A DNA stretch of 64,000 nt from Salinispirillum sp. LH 10-3-1 (GTDB lineage Bacteria; Pseudomonadota; Gammaproteobacteria; Pseudomonadales; Natronospirillaceae). Shown here one piece after another: positions 21,415 through 31,075 of this stretch. The stretch lies in assembly GCF_030643825.1 (NCBI RefSeq), contig NZ_CP101717.1:1736001-1800000 (forward strand), in the 5' to 3' direction. The translations under genes and the position numbers were made by a program. The notes beneath the pieces were generated by a model that saw only the letters and a program-made list of their open reading frames with translations, did no database searches and was not told the origin of the DNA. Positions within the stretch are counted from its first letter, which is position 1, and every line of letters starts with the position of its first letter.

Positions 21415-23337
21415 TTAGGCCAGTTCCATCAATAACTTATTGATGCGCTGCACGTAGGCCGCCGGGTCTTTCAGCCCATCACCACCAGCGAGCCGAGCCT
21501 GTTCGTAGATCACGGCGATCAAGTCCTTGGTCCGGTCATCATTGGTTTCGCTGTTCAACCGCTGTACCAATGGGTGCTCTGGGTTGATCTCTAGAATCGG
21601 CTTGGCATCCGGTACTTTCTGCCCCGCCGCTTCCATGATCTTCCGCATTTGTGCGCCCATGTCGTATTCACCGACCACCAGACACGCTGGCGACTCGGTC
21701 AAACGGTGCGTGGTGCGCACTTCTTTAACATCGGCTTCCAGTTCTTTAGCGATTTGCGCCGTCAGACTGGCAAACGTTTTGTCAGTTTCTTCTTGCTTCT
21801 GCTTTTCCGCTTCATCTTCCAAGTCACCCAGATCGAGCTGGCCTTTGCCGACGTCTTTCAGATGCTTGCCATCGAACTCGCTCAGGTGGCCCATCAGCCA
21901 CTCATCGATACGGTCAGAGAGCAACAGTACCTCGATGCCTTTCTTGCGGAACACTTCAAGGTGTGGGCTACCCGCCGCGGTCTTATGGTTATCCGCTGCC
22001 ACGTAGTAGATTTCTTTCTGGCCTTCTTTCATGCGGCCGATGTAGTCCGCCAGCGACACTGTTTGCGCGGCATCACCCGTGTGCGTTGTGGCAAAGCGCA
22101 GCAAGCCAGCAATGCGTTCTTTGTTGGCATGGTCTTCCGCCGGGCCTTCTTTCAAAACCTGACCGAACTCTTCCCAGAACTGCTGATACTCTTCTGGCTT
22201 TTTCTTCGCCATCTTGTCCAGCATGTCGAGGACGCGCTTGGTCAGTGCCGTTTTCAGTGACTCAACGGTTTTGTTGCTTTGCAATATTTCGCGTGACACG
22301 TTCAGCGAAAGGTCGTTGCTGTCCACGACGCCTTTGATGAAACGCAGGTAGGTCGGCAAGAACTGCTCTGCGTCGTCCATGATGAACACTCGTTGAACAT
22401 AGAGCTTCAGGCCACGCTGTTGGTCGCGGTTCCACATGTCGAAGGGTGCTTTCGACGGCAGGTACAGTAGCGAGGTATAGTCCAGCTTGCCTTCTACCCG
22501 GTTGTGCGCCCAGGTCGCAGCGTCCGCGAAGTCGTGCGAGATGTGTTTGTAAAACTCTTGGTACTCTTCATCACTGATGTCGGATTTGTTGCGTGTCCAC
22601 AAGGCGGTGGCCGAGTTGATTTGTTCTAGCTTAAAGACCGGCTTATGGCCTTCTTTTTCTTTGCCTTCTTCGTCATATTTAGCCGCGTTATCTTCGACTT
22701 CCATCATCACCGGTATAGAAATGTGGTCGCTGTACTTGCGTACCAAGCTTTTCAAGCGCCATTCGTCGAGGAATTCTTCTTCACCTTTTTTCAGGTGCAA
22801 AACAATTTCGGTTCCGCGTGACTCACGCTCCACCGCGCCCAGATCGAACTCACCGGCGCCTTCGCTGGCCCAGTAAACGCCGTTGGCTTTGTCTTCTCCG
22901 GCCTTGCGGGTAAATACTTCAACGCGGTCGGCAACAATAAAGGCACTGTAGAAACCTACCCCGAACTGGCCGATCAGGCGGGCGTCTTTCTTCGCGTCAC
23001 CGCTCATGTTCTTCAAGAATTCAGCGGTACCGGATTTGGCAATGGTACCTAAGTTCGCGACCACCTCATCCTGTGTCATACCGATACCCTTATCGGTAAT
23101 GGTCAGCGTCTTCTTCTTTTTGTCGAAGTCTATGCGAATATTCAGGTCCCCCTCGCCTTCGTAGAGGGTGTCATCATTGAGGGCGAGGAAAGACAGCTTG
23201 TCAGACGCATCAGAAGCGTTGGAGATCAGCTCACGCAGGAAAATTTCCTTGTTGCTGTACAGTGAATGCACCATGAGGTGGAGCAGCTGTTTTACTTCCG
23301 TCTGAAATTCACGTTTTTCAGTAGTAGCCTGGGACAT
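21415..23337 (-). CDS. htpG: molecular chaperone HtpG (Hsp90)
   Basis: This 640-residue bacterial Hsp90 has an N-terminal GHKL ATPase domain ([37 protein letters not shown]), a middle domain and a C-terminal dimerisation domain. An open frame extends to 23448, but the ATG at 23337 ([11 protein letters not shown]) fits family starts, has GGAGG upstream, and lies downstream of a sigma-32-type promoter. The longer reading would place the promoter inside the gene. HtpG is an ATP-driven heat-shock chaperone in the cytoplasm. Confidence 0.97.
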   Translation of the reverse strand: MSQATTEKREFQTEVKQLLHLMVHSLYSNKEIFLRELISNASDASDKLSFLALNDDTLYEGEGDLNIRIDFDKKKKTLTITDKGIGMTQDEVVANLGTIAKSGTAEFLKNMSGDAKKDARLIGQFGVGFYSAFIVADRVEVFTRKAGEDKANGVYWASEGAGEFDLGAVERESRGTEIVLHLKKGEEEFLDEWRLKSLVRKYSDHISIPVMMEVEDNAAKYDEEGKEKEGHKPVFKLEQINSATALWTRNKSDISDEEYQEFYKHISHDFADAATWAHNRVEGKLDYTSLLYLPSKAPFDMWNRDQQRGLKLYVQRVFIMDDAEQFLPTYLRFIKGVVDSNDLSLNVSREILQSNKTVESLKTALTKRVLDMLDKMAKKKPEEYQQFWEEFGQVLKEGPAEDHANKERIAGLLRFATTHTGDAAQTVSLADYIGRMKEGQKEIYYVAADNHKTAAGSPHLEVFRKKGIEVLLLSDRIDEWLMGHLSEFDGKHLKDVGKGQLDLGDLEDEAEKQKQEETDKTFASLTAQIAKELEADVKEVRTTHRLTESPACLVVGEYDMGAQMRKIMEAAGQKVPDAKPILEINPEHPLVQRLNSETNDDRTKDLIAVIYEQARLAGGDGLKDPAAYVQRINKLLMELA

Positions 23338-23419
23338 GGTGTGGTTCATCCTCCATTTAAGTTCATGCAATAAAGCGACTACCCAGCAAGGCCGAGCGTC
23401 AGTAGCAACAATGACTGAA

Positions 23420-23449
23420 TAGATGGGGGGCCCGCGCCTTTTTTTCAAG
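23420..23449 (-). promoter_or_regulatory. sigma-32 (heat-shock) promoter of htpG
   Basis: On the minus strand, CTTGAAA (23449-23443) is followed after 14 nt by CCCCATCTA (23428-23420). These match the sigma-32 -35 and -10 consensus (CTTGAAA, CCCCATNTA) with the preferred spacing. It lies 83 nt upstream of the htpG ATG, as expected for a heat-shock gene. Confidence 0.85.
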
Positions 23450-23519
23450 CACCATTTTTTCGGTCAGATTGCACGCGACACGAATCTACGCCTTTACTTG
23501 CATAGGCTTTTGGCTATTA

Positions 23520-23539
23520 TACTGTATATATAAACAGTT
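23520..23539. promoter_or_regulatory. LexA (SOS) box upstream of dinB
   Basis: TACTGTATATATAAACAGTT contains CTGT, eight A/T bases and ACAG, which is the LexA consensus. It sits 15 nt upstream of the dinB GTG and overlaps the likely -10 region (TATACT at 23518), so LexA would block transcription until DNA damage. Confidence 0.9.
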
Positions 23540-23554
23540 TATTGGTGCAATGAC

Positions 23555-24619
23555 GTGAACGGGCCGCAACGCAAAATCATCCATGTGGACATGGACTGCT
23601 TCTTCGCTGCGGTGGAAATGCGTGATCGTCCCGAGCTGCGTACTCTACCCATTGCCATCGCAGGCTCGGTGCACCGTGGTGTAGTGGCGACCTGTAACTA
23701 CCCTGCTCGGCAATTTGGTGTGAAGTCAGCTATGGCGACGGCGCATGCGCTCAAGCTCTGCCCCCAGCTAGTTCTGGTGCCAGGTAATATGGAGAAGTAC
23801 CGTCAAGCCAGCCAGCACATTCGTTCTATCATGGAGCGCTACGCGACCGCTATTGAGCCCTTATCGATGGATGAGGCATACCTGGATGTCACCGGTTCCG
23901 AACTCTTCTCTGGCAGCGCCACGCGCATTGCCGAACACCTGCGCCAAACTATTTTTGAAGAGACCGGTTTAACTGCATCCGCAGGCGTCGCCCCGAATAA
24001 ATTCCTAGCGAAAATCGCCAGTGACGAGAACAAGCCTGACGGACTCTATGTGATTGCGCCAGAGCATGTCAGTGCCTTTGTACGTAACCTTCCTTTGCGC
24101 AAGTTGCCGGGCATCGGTAAGAAAGGTGCTGAACGCTTGGAATCATTAGGTCTGTACCTGTGCAGCGACGTGCAGGAAGCACCCTTGGACTTTCTGGTTC
24201 GCCACTGCGGCTCGATGACCGAACAGCTGCTGAAGCGCTCGCAAGGTATAGACAACCGCCCCGTTCAAACCAGTCGTGAACGCAAGTCGGTCGGGGTCGA
24301 GCGGACGTTGATGGAGGACTTGTCCTCGCAGGAATCCTGCCTAGCTAAAGCAATGGAACTATGGCCCCGACTGCAAGATCGCCTCGTCAACGCCGGTGCT
24401 GAACGCTATGTCCGATCGATCAGCGTGAAGCTGAAATTCAACGACTTTCTGCTGACCACCGCGGAAAAGCGCTGCCAAGACATCTCTGCCGATGACATAC
24501 GTGAATTAGTGGCCCAGGGTTGGCAACGCGGTCATGGCAAACCTGTGCGCTTGGTCGGCTTGCAGGCCGGACTGTTGAATCAATCAAGCCGCCAATTAGA
24601 GTTACCCTTTGATGGTTAA
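23555..24619 (+). CDS. dinB: DNA polymerase IV
   Basis: This 354-residue Y-family translesion polymerase has the first catalytic Asp pair in IIHVDMDCFFAAVE and the second carboxylate motif in PLSMDEAYLDVT. The little-finger domain occupies about residues 235-345, and the C-terminus RQLELPFDG resembles a beta-clamp binding motif (QLELPF). The start is a GTG at 23555; an overlapping ATG five bases earlier meets a stop after two codons. LexA control is indicated by the box just upstream. Confidence 0.96.
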   Translation: MNGPQRKIIHVDMDCFFAAVEMRDRPELRTLPIAIAGSVHRGVVATCNYPARQFGVKSAMATAHALKLCPQLVLVPGNMEKYRQASQHIRSIMERYATAIEPLSMDEAYLDVTGSELFSGSATRIAEHLRQTIFEETGLTASAGVAPNKFLAKIASDENKPDGLYVIAPEHVSAFVRNLPLRKLPGIGKKGAERLESLGLYLCSDVQEAPLDFLVRHCGSMTEQLLKRSQGIDNRPVQTSRERKSVGVERTLMEDLSSQESCLAKAMELWPRLQDRLVNAGAERYVRSISVKLKFNDFLLTTAEKRCQDISADDIRELVAQGWQRGHGKPVRLVGLQAGLLNQSSRQLELPFDG

Positions 24620-24708
24620 AGTTATGGATCAATTTCAATCCTGCTGAGATAAAGCTACCCTTTTTGAGTATACTAGAATGTACTAACAGCGTTCGTCAGT
24701 ACTTTGCT

Positions 24709-25428
24709 ATGAACAACTGGCTATTTATTTTACTCGGCAGCCTGTTTATCGGGTCCGGTAATGTCGCAGCGACGCAGTTGCCTCTGGTGTTTTACACCGA
24801 AGACTATCCACCGTTCAGTTTTATGGATGGAGACCAACCCAGCGGTATCAATACCGAGGTTCTGCGTGCGGTGTCCGAAGAGTTGCATCTAGAAGTCGAT
24901 TTTCAAGTAGTTCCTTGGGCCAGAGCACAGGTTTGGACGCAAACGCAAACAAACGCCTGTTTCTTTTCGGCGGCTCGAACAACCGAGCGAGAAAACATCT
25001 ATCAGTGGGCTGGCCCACTCAGCACCGAATACATTACGCTCTTTAGCCTCAACCCGGATTTCCCAGCCCTTAGCACCTTTGACGATGCATTGGTGTATCG
25101 AGTCGGCGGTCAGACTGCCGACTTTTACACCGACTGGGGGGAGCGGCAAGGACTTAACATCGAGCGTACCACAGAGATTTCGACCAATTTGCACAAGCTG
25201 GATCGTGATCGTATCGATTTATGGCTAGCTGGCTCAATTGGCGGCGCTTATATTGCCGCGTTAGAAGATATGACCGTATATCCCGCGATACGAAGTCCTG
25301 AAGCTTTTACGCTCTGGCTGGCCTGTAATGCGGAGATGGAAACAGCAACCGTACAGGCTATTGACCACGTTTTAGAAGATTACCGTAACAACGGTGTCAT
25401 AGACGCCATTATTGATGGTTATCGTTAA
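24709..25428 (+). CDS. periplasmic solute-binding protein, family 3-like (orphan)
   Basis: This 240-residue protein starts MNNWLFILLGSLFIGSG and has a signal peptide cut near AAT. The mature part begins with FYTEDYPPFSFMDGDQPSGIN, in the pattern of amino-acid-type family 3 binding proteins, and contains WARAQVWTQ and the late DHVLEDYRNNGVID. No permease or ATPase gene lies nearby. In this marine group similar proteins exist as stand-alone genes, of unknown ligand. The ATG at 24709 is weakly supported by bases upstream. A shorter overall length fits the compact subgroup. Confidence 0.75.
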   Translation: MNNWLFILLGSLFIGSGNVAATQLPLVFYTEDYPPFSFMDGDQPSGINTEVLRAVSEELHLEVDFQVVPWARAQVWTQTQTNACFFSAARTTERENIYQWAGPLSTEYITLFSLNPDFPALSTFDDALVYRVGGQTADFYTDWGERQGLNIERTTEISTNLHKLDRDRIDLWLAGSIGGAYIAALEDMTVYPAIRSPEAFTLWLACNAEMETATVQAIDHVLEDYRNNGVIDAIIDGYR

Positions 25429-25548
25429 GTCCATTTCATCGCCAAAGCACGCTTTCGCAACCTACGCTCGTTATTTTCCACCCTCCTTGCTGTTGGTTTG
25501 TGTAACGACTAGCCTTAGACTGCGCAACTCAACCATAGGAGGAAGCAG

Positions 25549-27453
25549 GTGACCAACTGGACATCTCAAGACAGCTTAGCTTTGTATAACGTTAATCGCT
25601 GGGGTGCAGGCTACTTTGATATCGCTGAAAACGGCGATGTAACCGTCAAAGATCCTGAATCGTCATCATCCGTCAGTTTCACTCGGATACTTGAACTGGT
25701 TCAGGACAAAGGTCTTGAGTTACCCGTATTGATCCGTTTCCCACACATCCTGCACCATCGCGTGGCAAATCTGGTCGGTAGCTTTGCGCGTGCTATTGAG
25801 CAGGAAGAATATGAAGGCCGTTTTACGCCTATTTACCCTATCAAGGTCAATCAACAGCGCCATGTAGTGGAAGAAATCGTTGAAGGCCAGAAACGCGTGC
25901 TTGATGGTCAGATCGGCCTAGAAGCCGGCAGCAAACCTGAATTGCTGGCCGTGTTGGCGGTTGCCGAGCCCGGCAAGTCGACCATTGTGTGCAATGGTTA
26001 CAAAGATAAAGACTATATCCGCCTAGCCTTAGTGGGTGAGCGCTTGGGCCACAAAGTCTACATCGTACTGGAGAAGTCCAGTGAGTTGATTGATGTCCTA
26101 GATATTGCTGATGAACTCGGTGTTGAACCACGCATCGGGGTCCGTGCACGCTTGTCGACCGTGGGCAAAGGCAACTGGCAAGACACCGGAGGCTATAAGT
26201 CGAAATTTGGCCTGTCAGCCAGTGAGATCCTGCGCACCATTGAGATTTTGCAAAGTCGTAACAAAGTAGCGGCGTTCCAATTGCTGCACTTCCATCTGGG
26301 CAGTCAGATCGCCAACATTCAGGACATTCAAGTGGGCTTACGCGAAGCCGCTCGTTTTTATACCGAGTTGTGTACGCTGGGCATGCCGATCAATGTGGTG
26401 GATGTCGGTGGTGGTCTGGGGGTTGACTACGAGGGTACTGCGTCACGCAATGTGTGCTCCATGAACTACTCCATGGACGAATACGCCAAGAAGGTAGTGC
26501 ACGCTTTTCGCGAGGCGGCCATTCAGAACGAGCTGCCGCACCCTGACGTATTCAGTGAGTCCGGCCGTGCCGTAACCGCGCATCACGCCGTGTTGATGAC
26601 CAACGTCATTGGCATCGAACGCAATGCGGTACACGAACTGGAAGAGCCTGCACCAGACAGTCTGCCTTTGTTGATGGATATCTGGCAAAACTACTGCGAT
26701 GCGCTGGCGCGTGAGCGCAGCCTGATTGAAGTGCATCATGACCTTGTGACCTTTACACAAGACATTAACCAAGCCTTTACTCATGGGCAGTTGAGCCTGA
26801 CTGAGCGGTCACAGTGCGAACAGATCATGCGGGCAACAGCCTTTCATTTGATGAAAACCCTGAACCCAGCAAAACGACCACAGCGGTTGATTTTGGATGA
26901 GCTGAATGAGCAAATGGCCGACAAGATGTTCGCCAACTTCTCATTGTTTCAGTCCCTCCCGGACGCTTGGGGGATCAAGCAGATATTTCCGATCATTCCA
27001 CTGAAGGACTTGGATAAAGAGCCTACACGACGTGGTGTTATCCGCGATATCACCTGTGACTCGGACGGTCGAATCGATCACTACGTGGATGGTGAAGGCA
27101 TTGAAACCACTCTGCCCTACCCGCCCATGGAAATGGCCAATTCCTTGTTGGGCTTTTTCTTGGTTGGTGCCTATCAAGAAATCTTGGGGGATTTGCACAA
27201 CCTGTTTGGTGATACCGACGCAGTGAACGTGGTCTTCAATGATGAAGGCGAGGCTGAGTTATCGCATTGGCAACGGGGCGATACCGTCAGCAAGGTGCTG
27301 CAGTTTGTGAACTTTGACCCGCAACTGCTGCTGAGTGCGCTGGAGAAGCAGGTGAAACAGTCAGACTTAACGGTGAAGGAGCACGACGAATTCATGCTGT
27401 GGATGACCAATGGATTGAATGACACCACTTATCTGGATCAGCCTGAAGCTTAA
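25549..27453 (+). CDS. speA: biosynthetic arginine decarboxylase
   Basis: This 634-residue PLP enzyme converts arginine to agmatine, the first step of the agmatine route to putrescine. The PLP lysine is in YPIKVNQQRHV (about residue 100). The glycine loop DVGGGLGVDYEGT, and the catalytic Cys region near residues 510-525, are as in E. coli SpeA. The start is a GTG at 25549 with AGGAGG six bases upstream. Two hairpin terminators follow the gene. No speB is seen in the window. Confidence 0.96.
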   Translation: MTNWTSQDSLALYNVNRWGAGYFDIAENGDVTVKDPESSSSVSFTRILELVQDKGLELPVLIRFPHILHHRVANLVGSFARAIEQEEYEGRFTPIYPIKVNQQRHVVEEIVEGQKRVLDGQIGLEAGSKPELLAVLAVAEPGKSTIVCNGYKDKDYIRLALVGERLGHKVYIVLEKSSELIDVLDIADELGVEPRIGVRARLSTVGKGNWQDTGGYKSKFGLSASEILRTIEILQSRNKVAAFQLLHFHLGSQIANIQDIQVGLREAARFYTELCTLGMPINVVDVGGGLGVDYEGTASRNVCSMNYSMDEYAKKVVHAFREAAIQNELPHPDVFSESGRAVTAHHAVLMTNVIGIERNAVHELEEPAPDSLPLLMDIWQNYCDALARERSLIEVHHDLVTFTQDINQAFTHGQLSLTERSQCEQIMRATAFHLMKTLNPAKRPQRLILDELNEQMADKMFANFSLFQSLPDAWGIKQIFPIIPLKDLDKEPTRRGVIRDITCDSDGRIDHYVDGEGIETTLPYPPMEMANSLLGFFLVGAYQEILGDLHNLFGDTDAVNVVFNDEGEAELSHWQRGDTVSKVLQFVNFDPQLLLSALEKQVKQSDLTVKEHDEFMLWMTNGLNDTTYLDQPEA

Positions 27454-27473
27454 AGGGGTTTGAACCCCTTTTT
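27452..27473 (+). terminator. intrinsic terminator of speA
   Basis: AAAGGGGTT pairs with AACCCCTTT around a TG loop and is followed by two more T. It starts inside the stop codon of speA. Confidence 0.82.
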
Positions 27474-27500
27474 CGGTCAATTGGTCGATCCAAATAGCTA

Positions 27501-27527
27501 AAAAAGCGGGCTAAAAGCCCGCTTTTT
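27501..27527. terminator. bidirectional intrinsic terminator between speA and glpX
   Basis: A perfect 11-bp stem, AAAAAGCGGGC (27501-27511) with GCCCGCTTTTT (27517-27527), has loop TAAAA. T-runs exist in both directions; it ends three bases from the glpX stop and probably mainly serves glpX. Confidence 0.9.
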
Positions 27528-27529
27528 CA

Positions 27530-28537
27530 TTAAATAATCAGCGCTTTTACTTCATCATCTTTCCGATCCAGATAATGCGTGCTCTTGATCCGACGCACCG
27601 TGCGCGACTTACCGCGAATCAACAGGGTTTCCGTTGTTGCAAGAATACCGTCACGCGATACGCCTTCCAATAAGTCGCCTTTGGTAATGCCGGTCGCTGA
27701 GAACACCAGATTATCAGAGCGCACCATGTCCTGCAGGCGTAACGCCACGCCGGTTTGAATGCCCATGCCAGCACAACGTTCCGCCTCAATGCCACTGGCA
27801 GCAATGTTCTCTGGTGATTCGCCCTTCGCATCCTTGCGCAGCACGAGACGGCCATTCATGTCACCACCTAGGGCGCGAATAACGGCGGCGGAGATAATGC
27901 CTTCTGGAGCACCGCCCACACAGTACATCATGTCGACCTGACTTTCAGGTACGCTGGTCAAGATAGAAGCTGCCACATCGCCATCGGGTAAGGCAAACAC
28001 CCGCACGCCCATACTTTGCAGCAGGGCTATCATTTTGTCATGGCGCGGCTTGGCGAGCGTCACAACGGTCATGTCTTTTAGGCTTTTGCCAAGCGCCTTG
28101 GCGACGTTTTTTACGTTCTCGGCCAATGGCAAATCGATGTCGATAGTGCCACGCGCGTTTGGGCCTACCACGAGCTTTTCCATATACATATCGGGGGCTT
28201 TGAGAAAGCAACCGCGTTCGCCAGCGGCTAAAACAGCGATGGCGTTGGATTGCCCCATGGCCGTCATTCGGGTACCTTCAATGGGGTCGACCGCGATATC
28301 GACGGGCTCACCACCCAAGCCTACTTTTTCGCCGATGTACAACATCGGCGCTTCATCAATTTCACCCTCGCCAATGACGATCTCACCGTCAATCTCGCTT
28401 TTGTTCAGTAAGCTGCGCATGGCACTGACCGCTGCTTGGTCGGCAGCCATCTTATCGCCGCGCCCAAGCCATTTATGTCCGGCCAATGCAGCGGCTTCGG
28501 TAACGCGGGAAAATTGCAAGGCTAGATCACGTTTCAT
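27530..28537 (-). CDS. glpX: fructose-1,6-bisphosphatase, class II
   Basis: This 335-residue enzyme dephosphorylates fructose 1,6-bisphosphate in gluconeogenesis. Metal-binding motifs are GEGEIDEAPMLYIGE and AVDPIEGT, and the glycine-rich GGAPEGIISAAVIRALGG is typical of class II. It has the size of E. coli GlpX. No glycerol-regulon neighbours (glpF, glpK) are present, so it probably is a housekeeping FBPase here. The ATG at 28537 is the only good start. Confidence 0.95.
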   Translation of the reverse strand: MKRDLALQFSRVTEAAALAGHKWLGRGDKMAADQAAVSAMRSLLNKSEIDGEIVIGEGEIDEAPMLYIGEKVGLGGEPVDIAVDPIEGTRMTAMGQSNAIAVLAAGERGCFLKAPDMYMEKLVVGPNARGTIDIDLPLAENVKNVAKALGKSLKDMTVVTLAKPRHDKMIALLQSMGVRVFALPDGDVAASILTSVPESQVDMMYCVGGAPEGIISAAVIRALGGDMNGRLVLRKDAKGESPENIAASGIEAERCAGMGIQTGVALRLQDMVRSDNLVFSATGITKGDLLEGVSRDGILATTETLLIRGKSRTVRRIKSTHYLDRKDDEVKALII

Positions 28538-28620
28538 ATCGAAGAGATTCCGTTGCGAGGTATCAGAAGGGGCGCGATTCTATCACGCCCTCTCCAAGGG
28601 TCAATTATAGGGGGATCATT

Positions 28621-29958
28621 TCAGACCGGCTCACGCATGGTCACGAACTCCTCGGCCGCGGTCGGGTGTATGCCTATGGTCTGATCAAAGTCTTCTTTGG
28701 TGGCCCCCATGGCATAAGCGATGCCAATGCCCTGCATGATTTCACCGGCATCCGGTCCGACCATATGAGCCCCCAGTATTTTCCGGCTTTTCTTGCAGAC
28801 AATCAGTTTCATCATGGCACGCAGTGGGTTACCTGAAATTGTATTCTGCATCGGCCTAAAGCTACTGCGATAGATTTCTACCTCGTGAGTTTTGCGCGCT
28901 TCTTCCTCCGTTAGGCCAACCGTACCGATGTTTGGCTGAGAGAATACCGCGGTCGGAATCGCATCGTAACGTACCGGCCGACCGCCTTCACCAAACCATT
29001 CATGGGCCAGATACATGCCCTCCGCCAAAGCCACTGGCGTGAGCGCGACACGCCCAATGACATCGCCCACAGCAAAGATTGAGGGGACATTGGTGGCGAA
29101 GGACTCATCAACCACCACAGCACCGTTTGATGCAGTGAGGACGCCAACACTCTCCAGCCCAAGACCCTGTGTATTGGGTACCCTCCCGGTACAACCGAGC
29201 ACAAGATCGGCCTCTAAGGTGACTCCAGTGTTTAGGCCGACCAAGTAACTATCACCCGTCTTGGTGACCTGGGTTACTTCAGCCTTCATTTGTAAGTTGA
29301 TTCCGGATACCGCAAACTGCTCTTGAGCAAAGGCTTGGGTATCGGCGTCAAAACCACGCAAAACCTTATCACCACGATGCACTAAGGTGGTGTCAACACC
29401 CGTACCATTAAAGATGCCGGCAAATTCAACAGCAATATAGCCACCCCCTATCACCACAGCCCGCTTCGGCCATGTTTTAAGATGGAAGACCTCATTGCTG
29501 GTAATGATGTGCTCCTTACCCTCGATTTCGGGCACAAACGGCCAACCACCGGTAGCTATTAGAATCCGATTTGCGCTGTATGAAACACCGTTCACGGTGA
29601 CTTCATTTGGCCCGGTAATAGTGGCGCGGCCGCGCATGAGCTCAACTCCGGCGCCGTCCAGCAAATTGCCATAAATACCGTTAAGCCGAGCAATTTCTTT
29701 GTCTTTGTTATCGCGCAATCGATCCCAGTCGAAATGCGGTACAGCAGTATCTAAACCAAACTCTCTAGCATCGACAAAGCCTTGTGCAAATTGGGCAGCA
29801 TAGACAAACAGCTTCTTCGGAACACAACCTACATTTACACAGGTTCCACCCAAATCGCTGACTTCAGCAATGGCAACCTTGGCACCCATCTGCGCGCTCA
29901 TGCGAGCGGCACGCACCCCACCAGAACCGGCACCAATAACAAATAAGTCGAAGTCCAT
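28621..29958 (-). CDS. gor: glutathione-disulfide reductase
   Basis: This 445-residue flavoprotein reduces oxidised glutathione with NADPH. FAD binding is GAGSGGVRAARM, the redox disulfide is in GGTCVNVGCVPKKL, and the NADP fold is GGGYIAVEFAG. The C-terminal catalytic His-Glu lies in IGIHPTAAEEFV. The sequence after the disulfide and the dimer domain resembles the plant and proteobacterial GorA type. It stands alone 83 nt upstream of glpX in the same direction. Confidence 0.95.
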   Translation of the reverse strand: MDFDLFVIGAGSGGVRAARMSAQMGAKVAIAEVSDLGGTCVNVGCVPKKLFVYAAQFAQGFVDAREFGLDTAVPHFDWDRLRDNKDKEIARLNGIYGNLLDGAGVELMRGRATITGPNEVTVNGVSYSANRILIATGGWPFVPEIEGKEHIITSNEVFHLKTWPKRAVVIGGGYIAVEFAGIFNGTGVDTTLVHRGDKVLRGFDADTQAFAQEQFAVSGINLQMKAEVTQVTKTGDSYLVGLNTGVTLEADLVLGCTGRVPNTQGLGLESVGVLTASNGAVVVDESFATNVPSIFAVGDVIGRVALTPVALAEGMYLAHEWFGEGGRPVRYDAIPTAVFSQPNIGTVGLTEEEARKTHEVEIYRSSFRPMQNTISGNPLRAMMKLIVCKKSRKILGAHMVGPDAGEIMQGIGIAYAMGATKEDFDQTIGIHPTAAEEFVTMREPV

Positions 29959-30127
29959 AGTCGTCTCAACCTTAATTTTAGGGAATCTTTATCTACATCT
30001 TAACAGATAGAGCGTTTGCACAGCAGATCCGTGACTTACCGACCTAGACAAAGTTCCCCGGCGCTTCTAAACTCAAACACAGTTAAATGGCTAAACAGCA
30101 TCACTTCAGCGATCAAAGAAGTACTCT

Positions 30128-31072
30128 ATGCATAATAAAACGCTGTGCGCCCTACTCTTCTCATTACTGTACATTGTTGGCACTGTGAACGCGGCTGAGA
30201 GCGCCTTTCCCAATCGTCCCTTAACTATGATCGTAGGCTTTAATCCGGGTGGCAGTACTGATATCCAGGCAAAAGCGCTAGCGCCTGTGCTGGAGGATGT
30301 GCTGGGGCAACCGGTTAACATACTTTATCTACCGGGTGCAGGAGGTGGCTTGGCTGCCGCCATGCTGGCCAGTAGCGACGAAGAAGGATATGTGTTTATG
30401 TTTGGCACGTCCCTGCCTTATACCTTCACGCCGCTGACTGCTCCTGCGTCCTATAACATTAACAGTTTTCGTTATGTTGCAGCACTTGCCTTGGATCAGT
30501 CCGCCATAGTAACGGGAGGCGTAAAGCCCTTTAAAACATGGTCAGAGTTCATCGAATATGGTCAAGGGGCTTCCAGTTTGACTGTTGCGTCTCAAACACC
30601 TCAAGACCGGTACCTTTTGAACATGATTTCCCAGCGCGAGGGCTTAAATTTGCGTGTAGTCCCAACAACGGGAGGAGCTGGCATGACACCTCTGATACTT
30701 TCTGGAGATGTCGATTTTGCGTTCAGCGGAGGAACCCATACCCAATACACGGAATCTGGAGATATGGTGGTCTTGCTCAGTCTCGTTGATGAGCGTTTAA
30801 TCGGTTACCCCGACGTGCCATCCTTGCGAGAATACGGTTATCAAATTAGTTTACAGAACCCACGTGTTGTCGCAGTTCCCTCCAATACTCCTGACAATCA
30901 GGTAGGGATACTGTCACATGCTTTACAACAAGCGACCTTAGACCCTCGATTTATCGCTGCAACCGACAGAGTACGTCTGCCGGTTGTTTTCTATGATGAA
31001 CAGGAAGTGACCGAGTATTTCGATCGCCAGATGGAGGAATACCTATGGCTGATCAACGAATATGGGAATTGA
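30128..31072 (+). CDS. TTT/Bug-type periplasmic binding protein, first of tandem pair
   Basis: This 314-residue protein has a signal peptide ending near VNAAES. The mature start FPNRPLTMIVGFNPGGSTD is the signature of the tripartite tricarboxylate (TctC/Bug) receptor family, with the Gly-Ala-Gly loop at LPGAGGGLAAAMLAS and TTGGAGMTPLILSG later. Such receptors bind carboxylates and normally feed TctAB permeases, but none is nearby. The next gene, 3 nt on, is a paralog that is over half identical by eye. Both precede a GGDEF-EAL gene. Confidence 0.85.
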   Translation: MHNKTLCALLFSLLYIVGTVNAAESAFPNRPLTMIVGFNPGGSTDIQAKALAPVLEDVLGQPVNILYLPGAGGGLAAAMLASSDEEGYVFMFGTSLPYTFTPLTAPASYNINSFRYVAALALDQSAIVTGGVKPFKTWSEFIEYGQGASSLTVASQTPQDRYLLNMISQREGLNLRVVPTTGGAGMTPLILSGDVDFAFSGGTHTQYTESGDMVVLLSLVDERLIGYPDVPSLREYGYQISLQNPRVVAVPSNTPDNQVGILSHALQQATLDPRFIAATDRVRLPVVFYDEQEVTEYFDRQMEEYLWLINEYGN

Positions 31073-31075
31073 ACC

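Noticed and set aside
21649-22260. 203-residue open frame on the plus strand
   Set aside because: Fully antisense to htpG, with no start signal or motif.
23338-23448. N-terminal extension of HtpG
   Set aside because: It would cover the sigma-32-type promoter and has no family similarity; the ATG at 23337 has a GGAGG site.
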